This document shows, one piece after another, positions 40,936-52,339 of a DNA stretch of 64,000 nt (positions are counted from its first letter, which is position 1; each line of letters begins with the position of its first letter). The stretch is from contig NW_022985194.1 in the NCBI RefSeq assembly GCF_010093535.1, positions 377,638 through 441,637 of the forward strand, read 5' to 3'. Made by a program: the position numbers and the translations under genes. This DNA comes from Lindgomyces ingoldianus (Eukaryota; Ascomycota; Dothideomycetes; Pleosporales; Lindgomycetaceae). The notes under the pieces were generated by a model that was given only the letters and a program-made list of their open reading frames with translations, was not told the origin of the DNA and did not search any database.

Positions 40936-41340
40936 AATAGCGTGAGCAACCTTGTGTCGGTGCTGCAGTATCAGGGAGAGTATAAGGGGGCTGAGGAGAT
41001 GAACCGGCGCGCGCTAGAGGGGAGAGAGAAGGCGTCAGGGAAGGAACACCCCGACACGCTGACCGGCGTGAGCAATTTTGTCTATCTACTAAATCACCTA
41101 TATCAGTATGAAGACACTCTACTACTCTGTCGGAGAGCCTCTTCTAGCTATATAACGACTCTCAGGCTAGATAACCCAACAATTCGAGCATATCTGGACT
41201 GCCAGTATTCCCTTCAGCAGTTGTTGAACAGGTTAGCAACAGACGACACAAGGCACCAAGTTATGTACGGCAATACTCATCTAACATATCCTAGGTCTCT
41301 AGGCGTAAGTCTCCCTAGACAAGGGTCCGCCCGCTGGTAG
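40936..41340 (+). pseudogene. Fragment of a kinesin-light-chain-type TPR protein
   Basis: The plus strand reads SNLVSVLQYQGEYKGAEEMN and then RRALEGREKASGKEHPDTLT, one and a half units of the 42-residue TPR typical of fungal NLR-like and kinesin-light-chain-like proteins. The fragment begins abruptly without ATG, right at the edge of the MFS remnant, and the later half loses the repeat consensus. It is most likely a translocated scrap. In intact proteins these TPR arrays are protein-binding sensors at the C-terminus. Confidence 0.65.
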
Positions 41341-42016
41341 TGGAGGGTCAAGAAGTGTGTTAGCCGTCAGGTCCATAATTAATCTGCCTGCTAATGATAG
41401 ATACAAAGACCGATAGATAAATAACAGTAGTTAGAGGGCGTAGTAAGCACGTTTTGTACTGGTGAGTCATGGTAAAGCGGTAGCGAGGCATTGATTGTTG
41501 TCACCAGCCGCAGGGAGGACGGCCGACACGCTCCGGCCATGGCCTTGTGAAGTAGCGATTCTGTAGGCCAGAATCTTGGTCAAAGTGAGATTTTAATCAG
41601 GTTGTCATCCGACGAAGTGCTACGTTATGCTTGGCCACAACTAAAGCGGCCTAATACGCTAGAGTGGAAGGCAAACCCCGGTGAAGCCTCTCGTATTGCC
41701 TGCAGGCATTTAAGAACTAGCATGGGGCTCATCACATTCCCATTCCCACACATCCCACATTCTGCGCTTTCTACACTGCTCGCTTTCAGGACGACGGCTC
41801 TCCTAGATGGCAAGAGTAACTACATTTCGTGGTCACCATTGGCCAAAATGGAGCACATTAACCTGTCTTACAATTCATCTTACAAGTTATATTGGTCTCA
41901 CTGCGGTCTCATGTCTAGATCCAGTGTTTTGGGTTAATCCCTTTGGAAATGGGAGTTATGATGGCAACAACAAGTATATCTAGCAACAACCAACTGGTTA
42001 TTTTGGTAGTACTCAG
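41341..42016. other. No resolved gene; possible upstream exon of the next gene
   Basis: A plus-strand frame at about 41840-41980 reads CLDPVFWVNPFGNGSYDG and is then closed by a TAG that could be a Gln codon or lie in an intron. It could be an exon of the membrane protein at 42017, but I could not place the join with confidence. Confidence 0.35.
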
Positions 42017-42719
42017 GCTTACTTCTTCAAAGCATCCCTCTCAAAGTTGTGAGCATTACAGGCCTTGTCTTCTGTGTGCTCTTCCTCTGCATATACCTCC
42101 GAATAAGTCGCTATCTAGTGCCGCAAGCGGTCGCACTCATCTCTTTTGCTCTCGCTGTCGCGTGGATTGCTCTGATGAGCTACAATAGTCAAGCATTGAA
42201 AGACATGCAAATGGGATCCGGTTATAGCTTCACCACAATAATAGACGATGGCGCCGATCTCCAGAAATTTCTTGCAGCATACTGTATGATGACATTTGTT
42301 GTGTGAGCCAAAGCAAATCCAAGTGGATCTAAATTCAGCTAATAGATGTTATTAGCGTCTCGAGTGTGGACTTAATCCTACTCGCCGTCTACGTCCTTTT
42401 ACACTCAGAAAACTCCACGTCAGCACTTCAACTCTCATCTATGGGAGAAAATAAAGCAAGAACGCCACCGAACGACCAAGTGGCATGGAGTTCAACTCTC
42501 CCTGAGGCCAGAGACAGTCCGACTCAATATCCTTTCACTGCGCAGGAGTTGGCTGGACAGCCCACTCAACGAACGGCGCTTCCCACCAGTGCGACGACCA
42601 CCAGAGCCGAAAATTTCCATAACCTTGCTGAATTGGAGGCCGGAGTTTCAGCGAATGTCAGAAAACCATCTGCTCGACAACTCGTGATCGATGGCGTGGT
42701 TTTCCAAGCCGTGGAGTGA
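42017..42719 (+). CDS. 3' part of a multi-pass membrane protein gene
   Basis: Two exons (42017-42283 and 42346-42719) join in frame through a 62-nt intron starting GTATGA. They read four hydrophobic segments: SITGLVFCVLFLCIYL, VALISFALAVAWIALM, a segment around AAYYVISV, and VDLILLAVYVLLHS. A hydrophilic Ser/Thr/Gln-rich tail of about 95 residues ends in VIDGVVFQAVE. A pair of hydrophobic helices, a polar loop and a Ser/Thr-rich cytosolic tail fits many fungal integral-membrane proteins. No family was recognised. The 5' end is unresolved, and neighbours are decayed, so the gene may be broken too. Confidence 0.45.
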
Positions 42720-43118
42720 GAATTGCGGATCTTCCGCCAAATTCAGCCTCGCTCGCTTGGTTTGTCTTTTCTAGGTGGGAAATGGTGAGTAGCGCATATC
42801 TTTTCGCTCTCATTGGACCACAACCATACCATTGTTGTGGCTTGGTCGTATGATATAATACCACATTCGGCTGGATACAGGAATAATTATTATGATATGC
42901 TTGGAAGCCCATCATCCATAAGACTGTTATTGAGGAGACATATCGTTGTTTACACTTTTCATCTCCCTCAAACACATCGCCGGAGCACCTGTCCGAAACG
43001 CGATACAAGTAAGCCGCCGATATGCGAGGTTTGAGTGACTGAACCGAATGCTAGGGGAGCTTGGAGACCTCCTTATAGGTAAATATCTCATCCTAGAAGT
43101 TAGGCCCATTGCCAACAG

Positions 43119-43485
43119 ATCCTAGTTGCGTGTTCAAATTAATACTTTGCGTTCATACCACCATGCGCTTCAATGTTCCTCTACATGGCTAATCGCAACG
43201 AAAACAACGGCTTCATTTCGCTCAATTAGGTTCTATATGCTATTTTCACGGCACATTTTGTCGTCTATGTCGCTTTCGATGAGTATGTGATTGCGCGGTG
43301 ATTTTGGAAAGAAATTAATAAGATCTGCCAAAGCTAGAAGGAGGCAAGTGTTCATCTCAACACTTATGATTAGAAGGGAAGCAGGTAACCAGCAAGAACA
43401 CGGTTTATTCCATGACATACGCTTATATCTGCATAGGAGGCTTCATCATCGGTATTATCGAGATGCACACTACCCTCACCAGATC
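43119..43485 (+). pseudogene. Decayed membrane-protein exons with Gln-to-stop changes
   Basis: From 43119 the plus strand reads ILVACSN, stop, FAFIPPCASMFLYMANRNEN, FISLN, stop, VLYAIFTAHFVVYVAFDE. A second hydrophobic piece, SMTYAYICIGGFIIGIIEMH, follows at about 43394-43485. One TAG stands where CAG is the simplest ancestor; the TAA may be the same. These look like transmembrane exons of a lost gene. The stretch 43490-44100 has other hydrophobic frames that I could not join. Confidence 0.4.
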
Positions 43486-44100
43486 ACCATAGCACCAGGC
43501 GGTATTTTAGTGCTTTCTCGAAGTGGGAAATTCCTGGGTATAGACGAAACAAGACTCTCGGCTCAGACTAAATCAGGTTATCCTACTAAAGGACCGGTCT
43601 GCTTTTAAGTTTTTCGGATTGTCATCTAGACCATCGAGAAAATTGCTAGTCTACTTATCGCCTTTTTCGAAATTCATACCTTCGCCCATCCTGTCTGTGC
43701 TGCTCTTCTACATTATCTGGTTTAGAAACCACAAGAGTTATGTCTCCTTACTAGTGTTTCTTATGAACAGACAGGGGTTATTAGCTAGATGCTGCTCCAT
43801 CACGAAAGCGAACTTCAACAGCCTCAACATAGAAATGCTGTCTCCATTCCTGGTATGGATATTTCACTCACCAGTTTCCGGATACTGTTATAGAAAAAAG
43901 CATCTATTGGCTCAACGACGTTATGGATCTCTAGACAGGACCTCCATATGCACAGCTAGACCAGAACTCCCATTCATCGCCAATACTCTGACATCAACGC
44001 TCGGAAAAGGAAGAAAGTGCATTTTGTGCTATCTATTTGCAGGAGGAACTTTCTTAATTGGCGTTGCCTGTCTATTCTGACGATATGCACTTTTTACCAT

Positions 44101-45178
44101 AGAAAGCGAAGAAAATAGCTTGGCTTGAGATCTCGCTCATTCCTCCCTCGTTGGGGATAGGCGAAGCTTAAGCCATGATATCAAATCATCCAAGCACTTC
44201 TTCCTTGATGATCTCTTTGGCCGGATTGCCAACACCTGGAGTACCTTTGCCCTCGCCCTTCTTCAAAGGATCATCCAGTTTCGTCGCAAGAGTGCTTCTC
44301 TATAGTCGTAAATTCGAGGGGCCATTCGTGTTCCCTCTTCAGCTTGTCGCGAATATCCCAGCGACCGCTTCGACACCGACTGTAACTTCTAGACCCTTTC
44401 CAGCTTCGCCAAACCCCGCAGGAGTTGATTCCCACCTGTCAAACCACCACTGCTTGCTCTCACTCCTGACGCTCCCTTATCCCCGGCTCCGCCTTTTCCT
44501 TATCCTCGTCCACCTCAAGCCTAGCCTTGACATTGACATACCGCTTCCTAACACGGTCCGTAGTTATCAGATTCTACTACGTAAACGCATCAACACGAGC
44601 CCCTCCCCATCTGAATGGCCCAAACATACCCGAATCTCAACGCCACACCTCGAGCATGAACTCGGCACGTACTGTCACCACACAACCCAACCCTTCCCAT
44701 ATATTAGACGACCGATACACCATCGCATCTCCATCTGCATCCTATACCCCCTCATCACCAGCATCTACTGTGGTCAATGAGGAACCCCTGCCCTCCCTCA
44801 GATCTCAGCCTGGCACCCTCCGCAATACTTCCTCCTGGTGACCAATACGCTAAGCCCCTTGTTGATAACATGCTGCTATACCAAGGCTCTATCTCTCCTA
44901 TCCGTTTAAGAAAATAACATTGGTGCATGGCATTCACGGAACATTCTAGATAAGAGATACCCAAAGCAAGCACTCGGTTCAGTATTCAAGCATCCAGGAG
45001 TCACAGGCATACGAAAACACTTGGCATTGTGTTCGCTCCGAACTCTCTTGTCACATATAGTTTCGCTTTTCTTGTAGCGGTGGATAACGCATGTCATGTC
45101 TATACGTCTTCAAGTCCGGTCTATTGCTACATCTACCAAGAATCCTCGGTTTCCACTCCTACAGCCATTGGTCTCTAG
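44101..45178. other. No supportable gene
   Basis: A plus-strand frame at about 44600-44841 ends with a Ser/Pro/Thr-rich tail (DDRYTIASPSASYTPSSPAS) that looks like a membrane-protein C-terminus. The frame upstream is broken repeatedly. It is probably more of the decayed 41-44 kb material. Confidence 0.35.
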
Positions 45179-45607
45179 TTAAGACTTCGCTAGTCTAATC
45201 GAATCTCTCTCTTTTCCTGAAAATGCTGCAAGCTTGAGAAGCTTTACATCGTCCTCCCCTTTGTAACAAGACAACAAATCCTCCGTCGGCGAGGCAACAA
45301 TCTGCTCTGGAATGGGGCCGTCTTGCACTGCACATTTTTTTAGCGCTTTTGGATATAAGTAGGGGAAGGAGAAAGACCAATCATGCAGGTCCCATTGCGT
45401 ATCAGATTTTACATACTCAATCCCATGTGCCGATGTCAGTTCTATGATGTCGTTAAGGAAGGTCACAAGAATAGAGAAGGAAAGGTAGACGAATAAGCAA
45501 ATAAACATCCATTCGTTGAAGTAGGAACAATCTGCCGTTAGCCAATCAGACCAAACGCCTAACCCCACTACCAATGCCGATGCCCAAGTTAAAGATACCA
45601 ACACCAT
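45179..45607 (-). CDS. Small hypothetical membrane protein
   Basis: 142 codons from ATG 45607. Two hydrophobic segments, MVLVSLTWASALVVGLGVW and MFICLFVYLSFSILVTFL, are followed by a soluble tail of about 85 residues with acidic and Lys-rich patches. It lies 46 bp downstream of the ApsB/Mto1 stop codon, on the same strand. No family was recognised. The frame might be the end of a longer decayed gene, like the material to its left. Confidence 0.4.
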   Translation of the reverse strand: MVLVSLTWASALVVGLGVWSDWLTADCSYFNEWMFICLFVYLSFSILVTFLNDIIELTSAHGIEYVKSDTQWDLHDWSFSFPYLYPKALKKCAVQDGPIPEQIVASPTEDLLSCYKGEDDVKLLKLAAFSGKERDSIRLAKS

Positions 45608-45653
45608 GCTTTGATCGTCTCAACACTCCCCCACCCTCCCAAGCACTCTCCTA

Positions 45654-48600
45654 TCACCTCAACATACTCTTCCCCACCCCATTACTCCTCCTGCCGACCC
45701 TTCTCATCCCCTCCAGCTTCCTCACCAACTCCGCATGTAACTTCTTATTCCCCGCCCACTCCCCCGCCAGTTTCTTCATCCTCAACGCCGCAACAACCGT
45801 CAAGGCTGCTGTCTTCAGCGACGGTTTGCGGGCGTGATATGAGATATCGGGCGTGATGCCCATTTGCTCGATAAGGTTGAGGTCTTCTTTGTTGCTGTAC
45901 AAAACGAATCAGCTATACAGGTACTTTTATTCACACTGGAGAGACAGGCTCGAATGAGATGAGAAGAGGGGGTGGAAAGCTGTTTTGTTTTGGGGGGGAG
46001 AAAATACATACCATTGTCCATAAACCTCAATCATCATCAAAAAGAACCTCTTCTGATACCCTAATGCTTCCCTAAATCCCTCCTCACGCACACATCTTGC
46101 GCGCAGATACTGAATCTGCTTCGCCAGACCATGTAATTCCTTCCCATGCCGTTTCTCCTTGTCCATGACCTGCTGCTTCAGATCGAGTACTTGGTCACTG
46201 TGAATATCGCCGTGTTGGTACGCCTGCAGGGCTTTATGTGAGGATTCGAGGGAGGATTTCAGCGTACGGACTTGTTGCTCCTTCTCCCAAATCAGGGATT
46301 TCGTCGACTCTTTGAGACTCCGAAGACGCGCATCCCGGTCTTGAAGCTGGGCTTGTAGGTCTTCGACATCGAGCGTGGAGCTTTGCAGGCGTTCTCGTAG
46401 CACGTGGAGTTCATTTACGTGGCGCTTTTCAGTGCGATCATGGGTGCTGGGGGAAATGTGGAGTCTCATTGTTCCCTGAACGGCCTCCAGCTCTCCATCC
46501 TTCTCAGAGACTTGGAGCTGCAGACTCTCGACTTCGGCTTCGGCATCGCGAAGTTTCTGTTCTCGGTCACGAATCTCGGCGCGGAGACGGCGTTCGAGTT
46601 CGGTGCGGTCTCTTTCTAGTTCATTGACGCGACTAGATAGGTCCTCGGCCTCTAGTTTTGATTTTTTGAGGAGTTCGTGGAGATCATGCCGTTCCTTTGT
46701 GGAAGCTGCATCCGAGGCCGAGGCCTGCCGCTGTGACTGAAAGTCTTTGGCAAACTTGTCAAGACGTATGCGGAGGTCTTCCCGGTCTTGGTCTGCGACA
46801 TTGAGATCTGATTCTAGGCTCTCGATCCGTGTCGTCAAACGGGTCTTCTCGCGCTCAGCGTCACGAAGATTCCTCTCAAGAGCATTAGCATTCTTTTGCA
46901 CATCGTACGACTCTTGCACCTCCCTCTCAAGCACGCGAATCTTGTCCTCCAGGCTCTGTTTCCCATCCTCAGCTTCATCGATAGACTCCTGCAAGACATC
47001 AATCTCATCTTCTAGGTCTTGCTTTTCACGTCGAGCTGTGTCTTTGAGTTCTTCCAGTGCGTCCAGTCTCTCCTCCGCAAGCCGCTGCAAGCCGTCCAAG
47101 TCACTCTTCTGCTTGTTGATTTCATCGCGCAGCGTCTCAAGCTCGTCGTCTCGCTTCCGCACAATGTCCTGCATAACATCAAGTTGTGTGTCCGGCTCAT
47201 CAGCGTGACTTCGGAGCGCATCTAGCTCAGCTTCGCGGTCTTGGATGGTCTTGCGGGCAGTTTCGAGGTCGCGTGTGCGGTCGCTAAGATCGACTCTCAG
47301 CGCCTTCAGGTCTTCGAGGGCAGATTCTTGGCTCTCAGTTTTCTTCTGAAGGGCTGAAATGTCTCGCTCACGGGCAGAGAGTGTCGTGCGGAGGGCTAAG
47401 ATTTCGCGGGAGAGGTTGTCGCGTTCGCGGGTGACTTTTTGTAGAGCCTCGATCTGGGTGTCTTTGCTTGACATTGCAGTGCGGAGGCCGCGGATCTCTT
47501 GAGTAGCATCTTCACGCTCTTGTCGGAGCTTCTCTAGGTTCTCCAGTTCGCGGTCCTTGGAAGTGATAGTCTTGTGGAGCTGCTGTACTTGCTGCTCATA
47601 CGATGACGATTGGGTTTGTAGGCGGGCAAGCTGGTCCCTACTATCCCGGAGCTGTTTACGGAGGTCATCTAACTCGTCAACCTTCGATTCAGCAGTATCA
47701 ACACGTGATTGAAGGAGCTCGATCTCAACTCCCTTCTCACGAGCGATGTCCAGAACCTTTTGACGAGCGTCGTTGGCAGCTTGTTGTGCGAGTTGGACCT
47801 GGTTGTCGCCTTGTGACTCGGCTAGCTTGAGTCGATCCTGCAATGCGTCAAGCTCCGCCCGCCTCCCATTCTCGATAGACTGAATTTGGCGCTGTAGGGC
47901 TCTAATTTCAAGGTCCTTTTCGCATTCAAGTCCCTGCACACGGTCTTGGAGAGTGGTGATTTCCTCCCGCTTCTGCTCTTCCATCATTTCTAACTGCCTC
48001 TCCGCCATGTTGAGTTGCTGCTCCAACGTGCGGATACCTTCCTCCTTGCCACTAGAGGCCAAATCAAGCTTTTCCTGCAGAGCATTGATTTCTGCATCCT
48101 TGGACTGGGTGAGTGATCGGAGCTGTTCTTCCACATCCTCCAACTGATTCTCCACCTGGTCGAGCTGCTGCTCTAAGCTGCGGACACCTTCATCTTTGTC
48201 ATCAGAGGCTGCATCCAGCTTTTCCTGAAGAGCATCGATCTCTGCATCTTTGGACCGGGTGAGCGAGCGTAGCTGTTCTTCTAAATCCGCGATCTTCTCG
48301 GCCTGCTCATCCAACAGTTGTTGCTTTTCGTCCAAACAAGCGTCTTGTGATAATCCCGCTGTCCTAAGCTTCTCCTCGAGCTCTTCGATGTGGCCTTCCT
48401 GCTCGTCTAGCAACTCATCCCTGCGCTTCAGCTCGTGTTCTGCAACATCAAGCTCTTTACTCAGTCTATCAAGCTCATCTTCGTTATCTTGGGCGTCATC
48501 TAACTTAGCCTGCAGCTCTTCAATCTCGGCCGCACGCTCCTCTGCTATCCGTCTCAGCTCGTCCATCTCTTCGCGCAAGCCCTCGTCAGCATGCCGCCTC

Positions 48601-49426
48601 TTGACCTTTTCGGCGTACTCCCTCAGCTGTTCTCTATACGTTTCAAGCTCCTTCTCAGCCGTCTTCAAGTTCTTGGAGTATTTGTGGAGATCGTGCACCA
48701 TCTGCACCTTCTCTGTCTTCAGACTGATGTTCTCTTTTAGCGTAGCGGCGTTGAACTCGGGACCGGACTTCTTCAGGCCTTCTTCGAGGAAGTGAATTTT
48801 CAGTTTGAGGCCAAAATTTTCTTTGTCAATTTGTTCTAGGCGCTAGCGAAACAGGTCAGCAAGGCACAGCAGAATCGTGAACTGCACGTGTAAATGTTGC
48901 TTACGGCCTCCTGCTCCCTCAAAGTCAGAACATTACCATTCCCCCCATCCAGCTCACCTTCCCCCCTCCTAGGCAACGCCATTGGCGTACTCATCGCGCT
49001 CGAACTTGCCAAATCCGGCACGGGTGTCCGGCCATCAACCAGCGAATCGCTCATCGAGCTCGAATTCATAGCATCAAACGTGCTCGCTTCTGGCAGTGGC
49101 GTATTACCCAGCTCAAACCCCGGCTTCATAGCTGCAGGTGTCGCGATCTTCCCATTCAATAAGCCATTAACCTGTCTTGTGCGGTTCGCGGTTGCGCTCT
49201 TCAACATGGGCGTGAATTCATTCTTCGCCTTTGGGTTCCGCAGCGCGGCGAGTGGATTGCGGGGAGTGGAAATGGCTTGGCGCGCGCCGCGCATCTGCTT
49301 GAAGAGGTTGTCACGGTCGGCGGGTGCGTGGAAGGATGGCTCGATGCTGAGATCTAGGTCGGCTTGGGTTTCGTGGAAGCGCGTATGGTCGGCCACGGTG
49401 GAGGGCGTGTTGAGGATGTGCGCCAT
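45654..49426 (-). CDS. apsB: ApsB/Mto1-type gamma-tubulin complex linker (CM1 protein)
   Basis: Three exons (48905-49426, 46012-48842, 45654-45894) close to 1197 residues. After a disordered, Ser/Pro-rich N-terminus comes the centrosomin motif 1, built across the first intron: EQEARLEQIDKENFGLKLKI, then HFLEEGLKKSGPEFN (about residues 170-205). CM1 recruits and activates the gamma-tubulin ring complex. Residues about 210-1080 are an unbroken coiled coil rich in Glu, Leu, Arg and Lys, with two near-identical repeats (LRSLTRSKDAEIDALQEKLD and LRSLTQSKDAEINALQEKLD). The C-terminus, GYQKRFFLMMIEVYGQ and then NKEDLNLIEQMGI, matches the conserved end of fungal Mto1/ApsB, needed for placement at spindle poles and septal microtubule centres. 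The symbol follows Aspergillus usage. Confidence 0.88.
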
Positions 49427-49812
49427 GGTGGGTGGGTTTATATGGTGTTATTTGTAACGCATGAGCGAGAGAAATAGAGGAATTGAGCGGGTGCTCGTTA
49501 TAGAGTGGGAGGGACTGTTGGAGTTGAGCGTGTTTGTTTACAAATGGCGCTGACAGGGGTGGCTTGCGCTAGTGTTGTTGCTAACCTAAGTTAGGTTGGC
49601 GGGCCTCGGGCGGCTGAAGCGAAAACACGTGTGCCAAGCCTGGCTCAAAAGTCGCCCGCCACTGTTGTTGAGTGTCCCTTCGTTGCCAATATCACATTCA
49701 CCTTCACCTGCATCTCGTGATCCTGGAGCTGGGACTAACTTCATAAAGTCCCCGGCTTCTCGCGATTTTCCAGCACTCCGCAGGCCTAGTAGGCACATCA
49801 TATCTAGTCACC
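49427..49812. promoter_or_regulatory. Shared divergent promoter, apsB / ecdysoneless; palindrome inside
   Basis: 386 bp separate the two start codons. AACCTAA-G-TTAGGTT at 49583-49597 is a perfect 15-nt palindrome near the middle and could be a dimer-binding site. No TATA-like box is evident. Confidence 0.5.
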
Positions 49813-51654
49813 ATGTCCAATGTCCCAAGAGACGACTTCAAATGGTTCGGCGAAGGCTTCACAGGCTTCCCAAAACACCTACCCGAAGACGTTGTTGAAT
49901 ACACCATTTTCATCCTTAATACCGCCCTTTCTGGCACCCACACCCGGGAGCGCCTCCAGGCCTTCCAACGCGCCCTCACCTCTCTCTCTCAGAAATTTCT
50001 CAAAGATTACATCTGGCAACGTGATTCCATCACCCTCTCACTGCAGCGTGAAGGTAGACTATGGCTGCTCAAAGGCCGTACAAATTACGGAGACAGTGTT
50101 GCGGACGAGTGGCTGATCGTCTATTTTCTGCGCGAACTAAGTAAAGAGTTTCCAGATGCTTGGATCCGCATTCACGACACCGATGGCGAGTTCCTCCTCA
50201 TCGAAGCCGCAAACGCGCTGCCGAAATGGCTGAGTCCTGAAGTCGCGGAAAATAGAGTCTGGATTAACAATCATCGTCTCGTCATTATCCCTCTCTCGAA
50301 ACAAGAAAACAAAATTCCAGCGCCGTTGGATCTAAACGAGGCACTCGAAATCATCAAAGAAACTCCAGCAAAATTACTGCAGATACAGAAAGTCGAAGAA
50401 GAAGCATTCCACCGCCTGAAGAACTACCCGGCAGCAATATCCACAAATCAGCACCATGCTACTATTCCTCTTCCTCGGAAAGTCGCATATATCCTCTACA
50501 GCAATCCGTCGTACATCGCGTCTGTAGTCGAAGCTTTCTATCTCCGAGATCCAATCTCTCTCCGACTCATTCAGCCCGAGAAGGCGCGGAAGCCTCTGTC
50601 GTTCACCCCAGAAGATTTCGTACAGGTGAGTGTCAGGTTTACGAAGGTCTTGTATGCACAGCTACGAAGTCAGGAATGGGTGCCGCCTGGACCGTGGGGG
50701 GATGCTCTTGCGAGGCTGGTTGAGGGAGAAGGGAAGACGTCATCTGTGTGGAGAGAGAAGGCGGAGATCGCGATTAAGGTGGCTGCGGGGCTGGAAATGT
50801 TGGTGCAGCATAAGATCTATGGTGACAAGAAGGCTGTTCGAGAAATTGGGCTGCTGTTAGAGGATATTGCGTCTGGTGATGATGTGCTCCCGAGTGATGC
50901 AGAGGTTGCGGAGTGGCCGAAACGGGAGGATGACGAGTCGTGGCTAGATATCGACTTTACGGACTTTGAACGCGAGCTCTCAGGGAAGGGGAAACCGGGT
51001 GAAAGTGGAGGGAATGGTGGCTTCGGGGATAAAGCAGCACTGGAAAATCTCCGCAAAATGACTGAACGCTTTAATACCTTCCTAGACGACGAAGACGCGG
51101 GCCTAGACGGTGCTACAGGCCTTGGTCTCGACCCCATGGATATTGACAACGACTCTGACTCCGAAACCCGAGAGTGGGACGATCCGGAGGACAGCGAGGA
51201 TGAGGACTCCGACGGCGACGACGAGGGGTTTGACGAAGACGAGTACAAGCAAGTGCTGGATCGGTTCATGGCGTTGAGTTCGGCAGAGAAATCCGCGCTC
51301 TTGGATGAAGCGCGAGAACTAGCCAGAGAGCAGGAAGCAGAGGACGAGGAGGACGAGGAGATCCGGAAGTTGAGTGAAGCGATGGAGGCAGAACTTTTCA
51401 GTCACGGGGCCTTGAAACTCGACTCTGAAATGAAACCAAAAAAGAGCCAAAATAAGGGGAAGGGTAGGGTCGAAGAGACGGTCGAAGAGGAAGAAGATGC
51501 TGCTGAGGATCTTCTGGATGAAGATTACAATCTCGTCAATAATTTACTTCAGAGCTTCAAGGGGCAGGCAGGGATGGCAGGGCCCGCAGGGAATCTGATG
51601 GGCATGATGGGCGTGCATCTGCCACGAGATGCGGACGACGAGCGCAAAGGCTGA
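49813..51654 (+). CDS. ecd: Ecdysoneless/SGT1-family protein
   Basis: A single exon of 613 residues from ATG 49813, in a good context (CACCATGTC). The N-terminal two thirds match the ECD/SGT1 family: DDFKWFGEGFTGFPKHLPED-like start, DEWLIVYFLRELSKEFPDAW, DTDGEFLLIEAANALPKWLS, and the VWINNHRLVIIPLS strand. The C-terminal third is very acidic (about residues 440-520, Asp/Glu runs) and ends with a short Gly/Met-rich stretch (MAGPAGNLMGMMGVHLP). In other eukaryotes ECD proteins help pre-mRNA splicing (PRP8 and R2TP links) and cell-cycle progression; an older yeast name ties them to glycolytic gene transcription. The fungal role is inferred from the family. It is divergent from apsB. Confidence 0.87.
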   Translation: MSNVPRDDFKWFGEGFTGFPKHLPEDVVEYTIFILNTALSGTHTRERLQAFQRALTSLSQKFLKDYIWQRDSITLSLQREGRLWLLKGRTNYGDSVADEWLIVYFLRELSKEFPDAWIRIHDTDGEFLLIEAANALPKWLSPEVAENRVWINNHRLVIIPLSKQENKIPAPLDLNEALEIIKETPAKLLQIQKVEEEAFHRLKNYPAAISTNQHHATIPLPRKVAYILYSNPSYIASVVEAFYLRDPISLRLIQPEKARKPLSFTPEDFVQVSVRFTKVLYAQLRSQEWVPPGPWGDALARLVEGEGKTSSVWREKAEIAIKVAAGLEMLVQHKIYGDKKAVREIGLLLEDIASGDDVLPSDAEVAEWPKREDDESWLDIDFTDFERELSGKGKPGESGGNGGFGDKAALENLRKMTERFNTFLDDEDAGLDGATGLGLDPMDIDNDSDSETREWDDPEDSEDEDSDGDDEGFDEDEYKQVLDRFMALSSAEKSALLDEARELAREQEAEDEEDEEIRKLSEAMEAELFSHGALKLDSEMKPKKSQNKGKGRVEETVEEEEDAAEDLLDEDYNLVNNLLQSFKGQAGMAGPAGNLMGMMGVHLPRDADDERKG

Positions 51655-51836
51655 GGGGGTTTCGTGAGGGAAGAGGATGCGGGAAAAGGGTGAGGGAAAA
51701 CTAACCCTTTGTCTGCCGAGAGTATCCAGCAAGGAGCTGGAAGGCCTTCTACTGTTGTGTTAGCCTAGCGAAACTACTATGACCTCTCTACATCCGCTTT
51801 CCTCAAATCTTTAATTAGTTAGGAAAGTGAACTTAC

Positions 51837-52339
51837 TCAGCGCGTCCTAAACCCCCCACAATACGCGCAAAACTGCACGTCGCTCCTTGTCGGCCCCCAC
51901 CGCTCACACCGAGCACACTTCCCATCCCTCAAACCCTGAGCATAGGCCATCAGCACAGCCAGCTCCGCCGAGCGACACGCCGCACACGTCCAGGCATCGC
52001 CACAGCGACAACCACGGTAACCGTTCCCGTGACGGGCGACAGCCTCGTTAGCACAAGTGCTGCAGACAAGGCCGCGTGCCCCTTGGTGCGTGACGCCGGT
52101 TGCGTTGGCGGCGCTGGGCCGTTGCGAGAAAGCCACTCGGCACCCCTTACAAACGGTGAAGGGCCCGATGTGAGCGGCGCACTGGTGCACGGGGCCCCAG
52201 TGCGTGCCTTGGTCCACCGAGAGAGCCTCCGCGCAAGTTTGTGGTTGCGGTTGTGGTTCTGGTTCTAGGTGCAAGTAAACATGTTCTCTGGATAGGAGAG
52301 GTAGGGGGGTTGGGGCTTACGGGACTGTGATTGAGACAT
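51837..52339 (-). CDS. Small Cys-rich putative zinc-binding protein
   Basis: Two exons (52321-52339, 19 nt, and 51837-52264) join to 148 residues. A donor GTAAGC and acceptor CTAG restore an ATG start (MSQSQSQPEPQPQPQ). Without this intron the frame has no ATG. The protein carries CKGC, CSTC, CRC, CAAC, CARC and CAYC pairs in regular spacing between residues about 45 and 143. This points to several zinc sites, perhaps three treble-clef or ribbon knuckles. No known domain fits end to end. Such small Cys-pair proteins in Pezizomycotina are mostly unnamed. Neighbour ECD converges on its 3' end. Function unknown. Confidence 0.65.

Noticed and set aside
45600..49460. Several long open frames antisense to apsB, rich in Ser
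   Set aside because: They are mirror frames of a Glu/Leu-rich coiled coil (GAG/GAA read backwards as CTC/TTC) and lack any domain.
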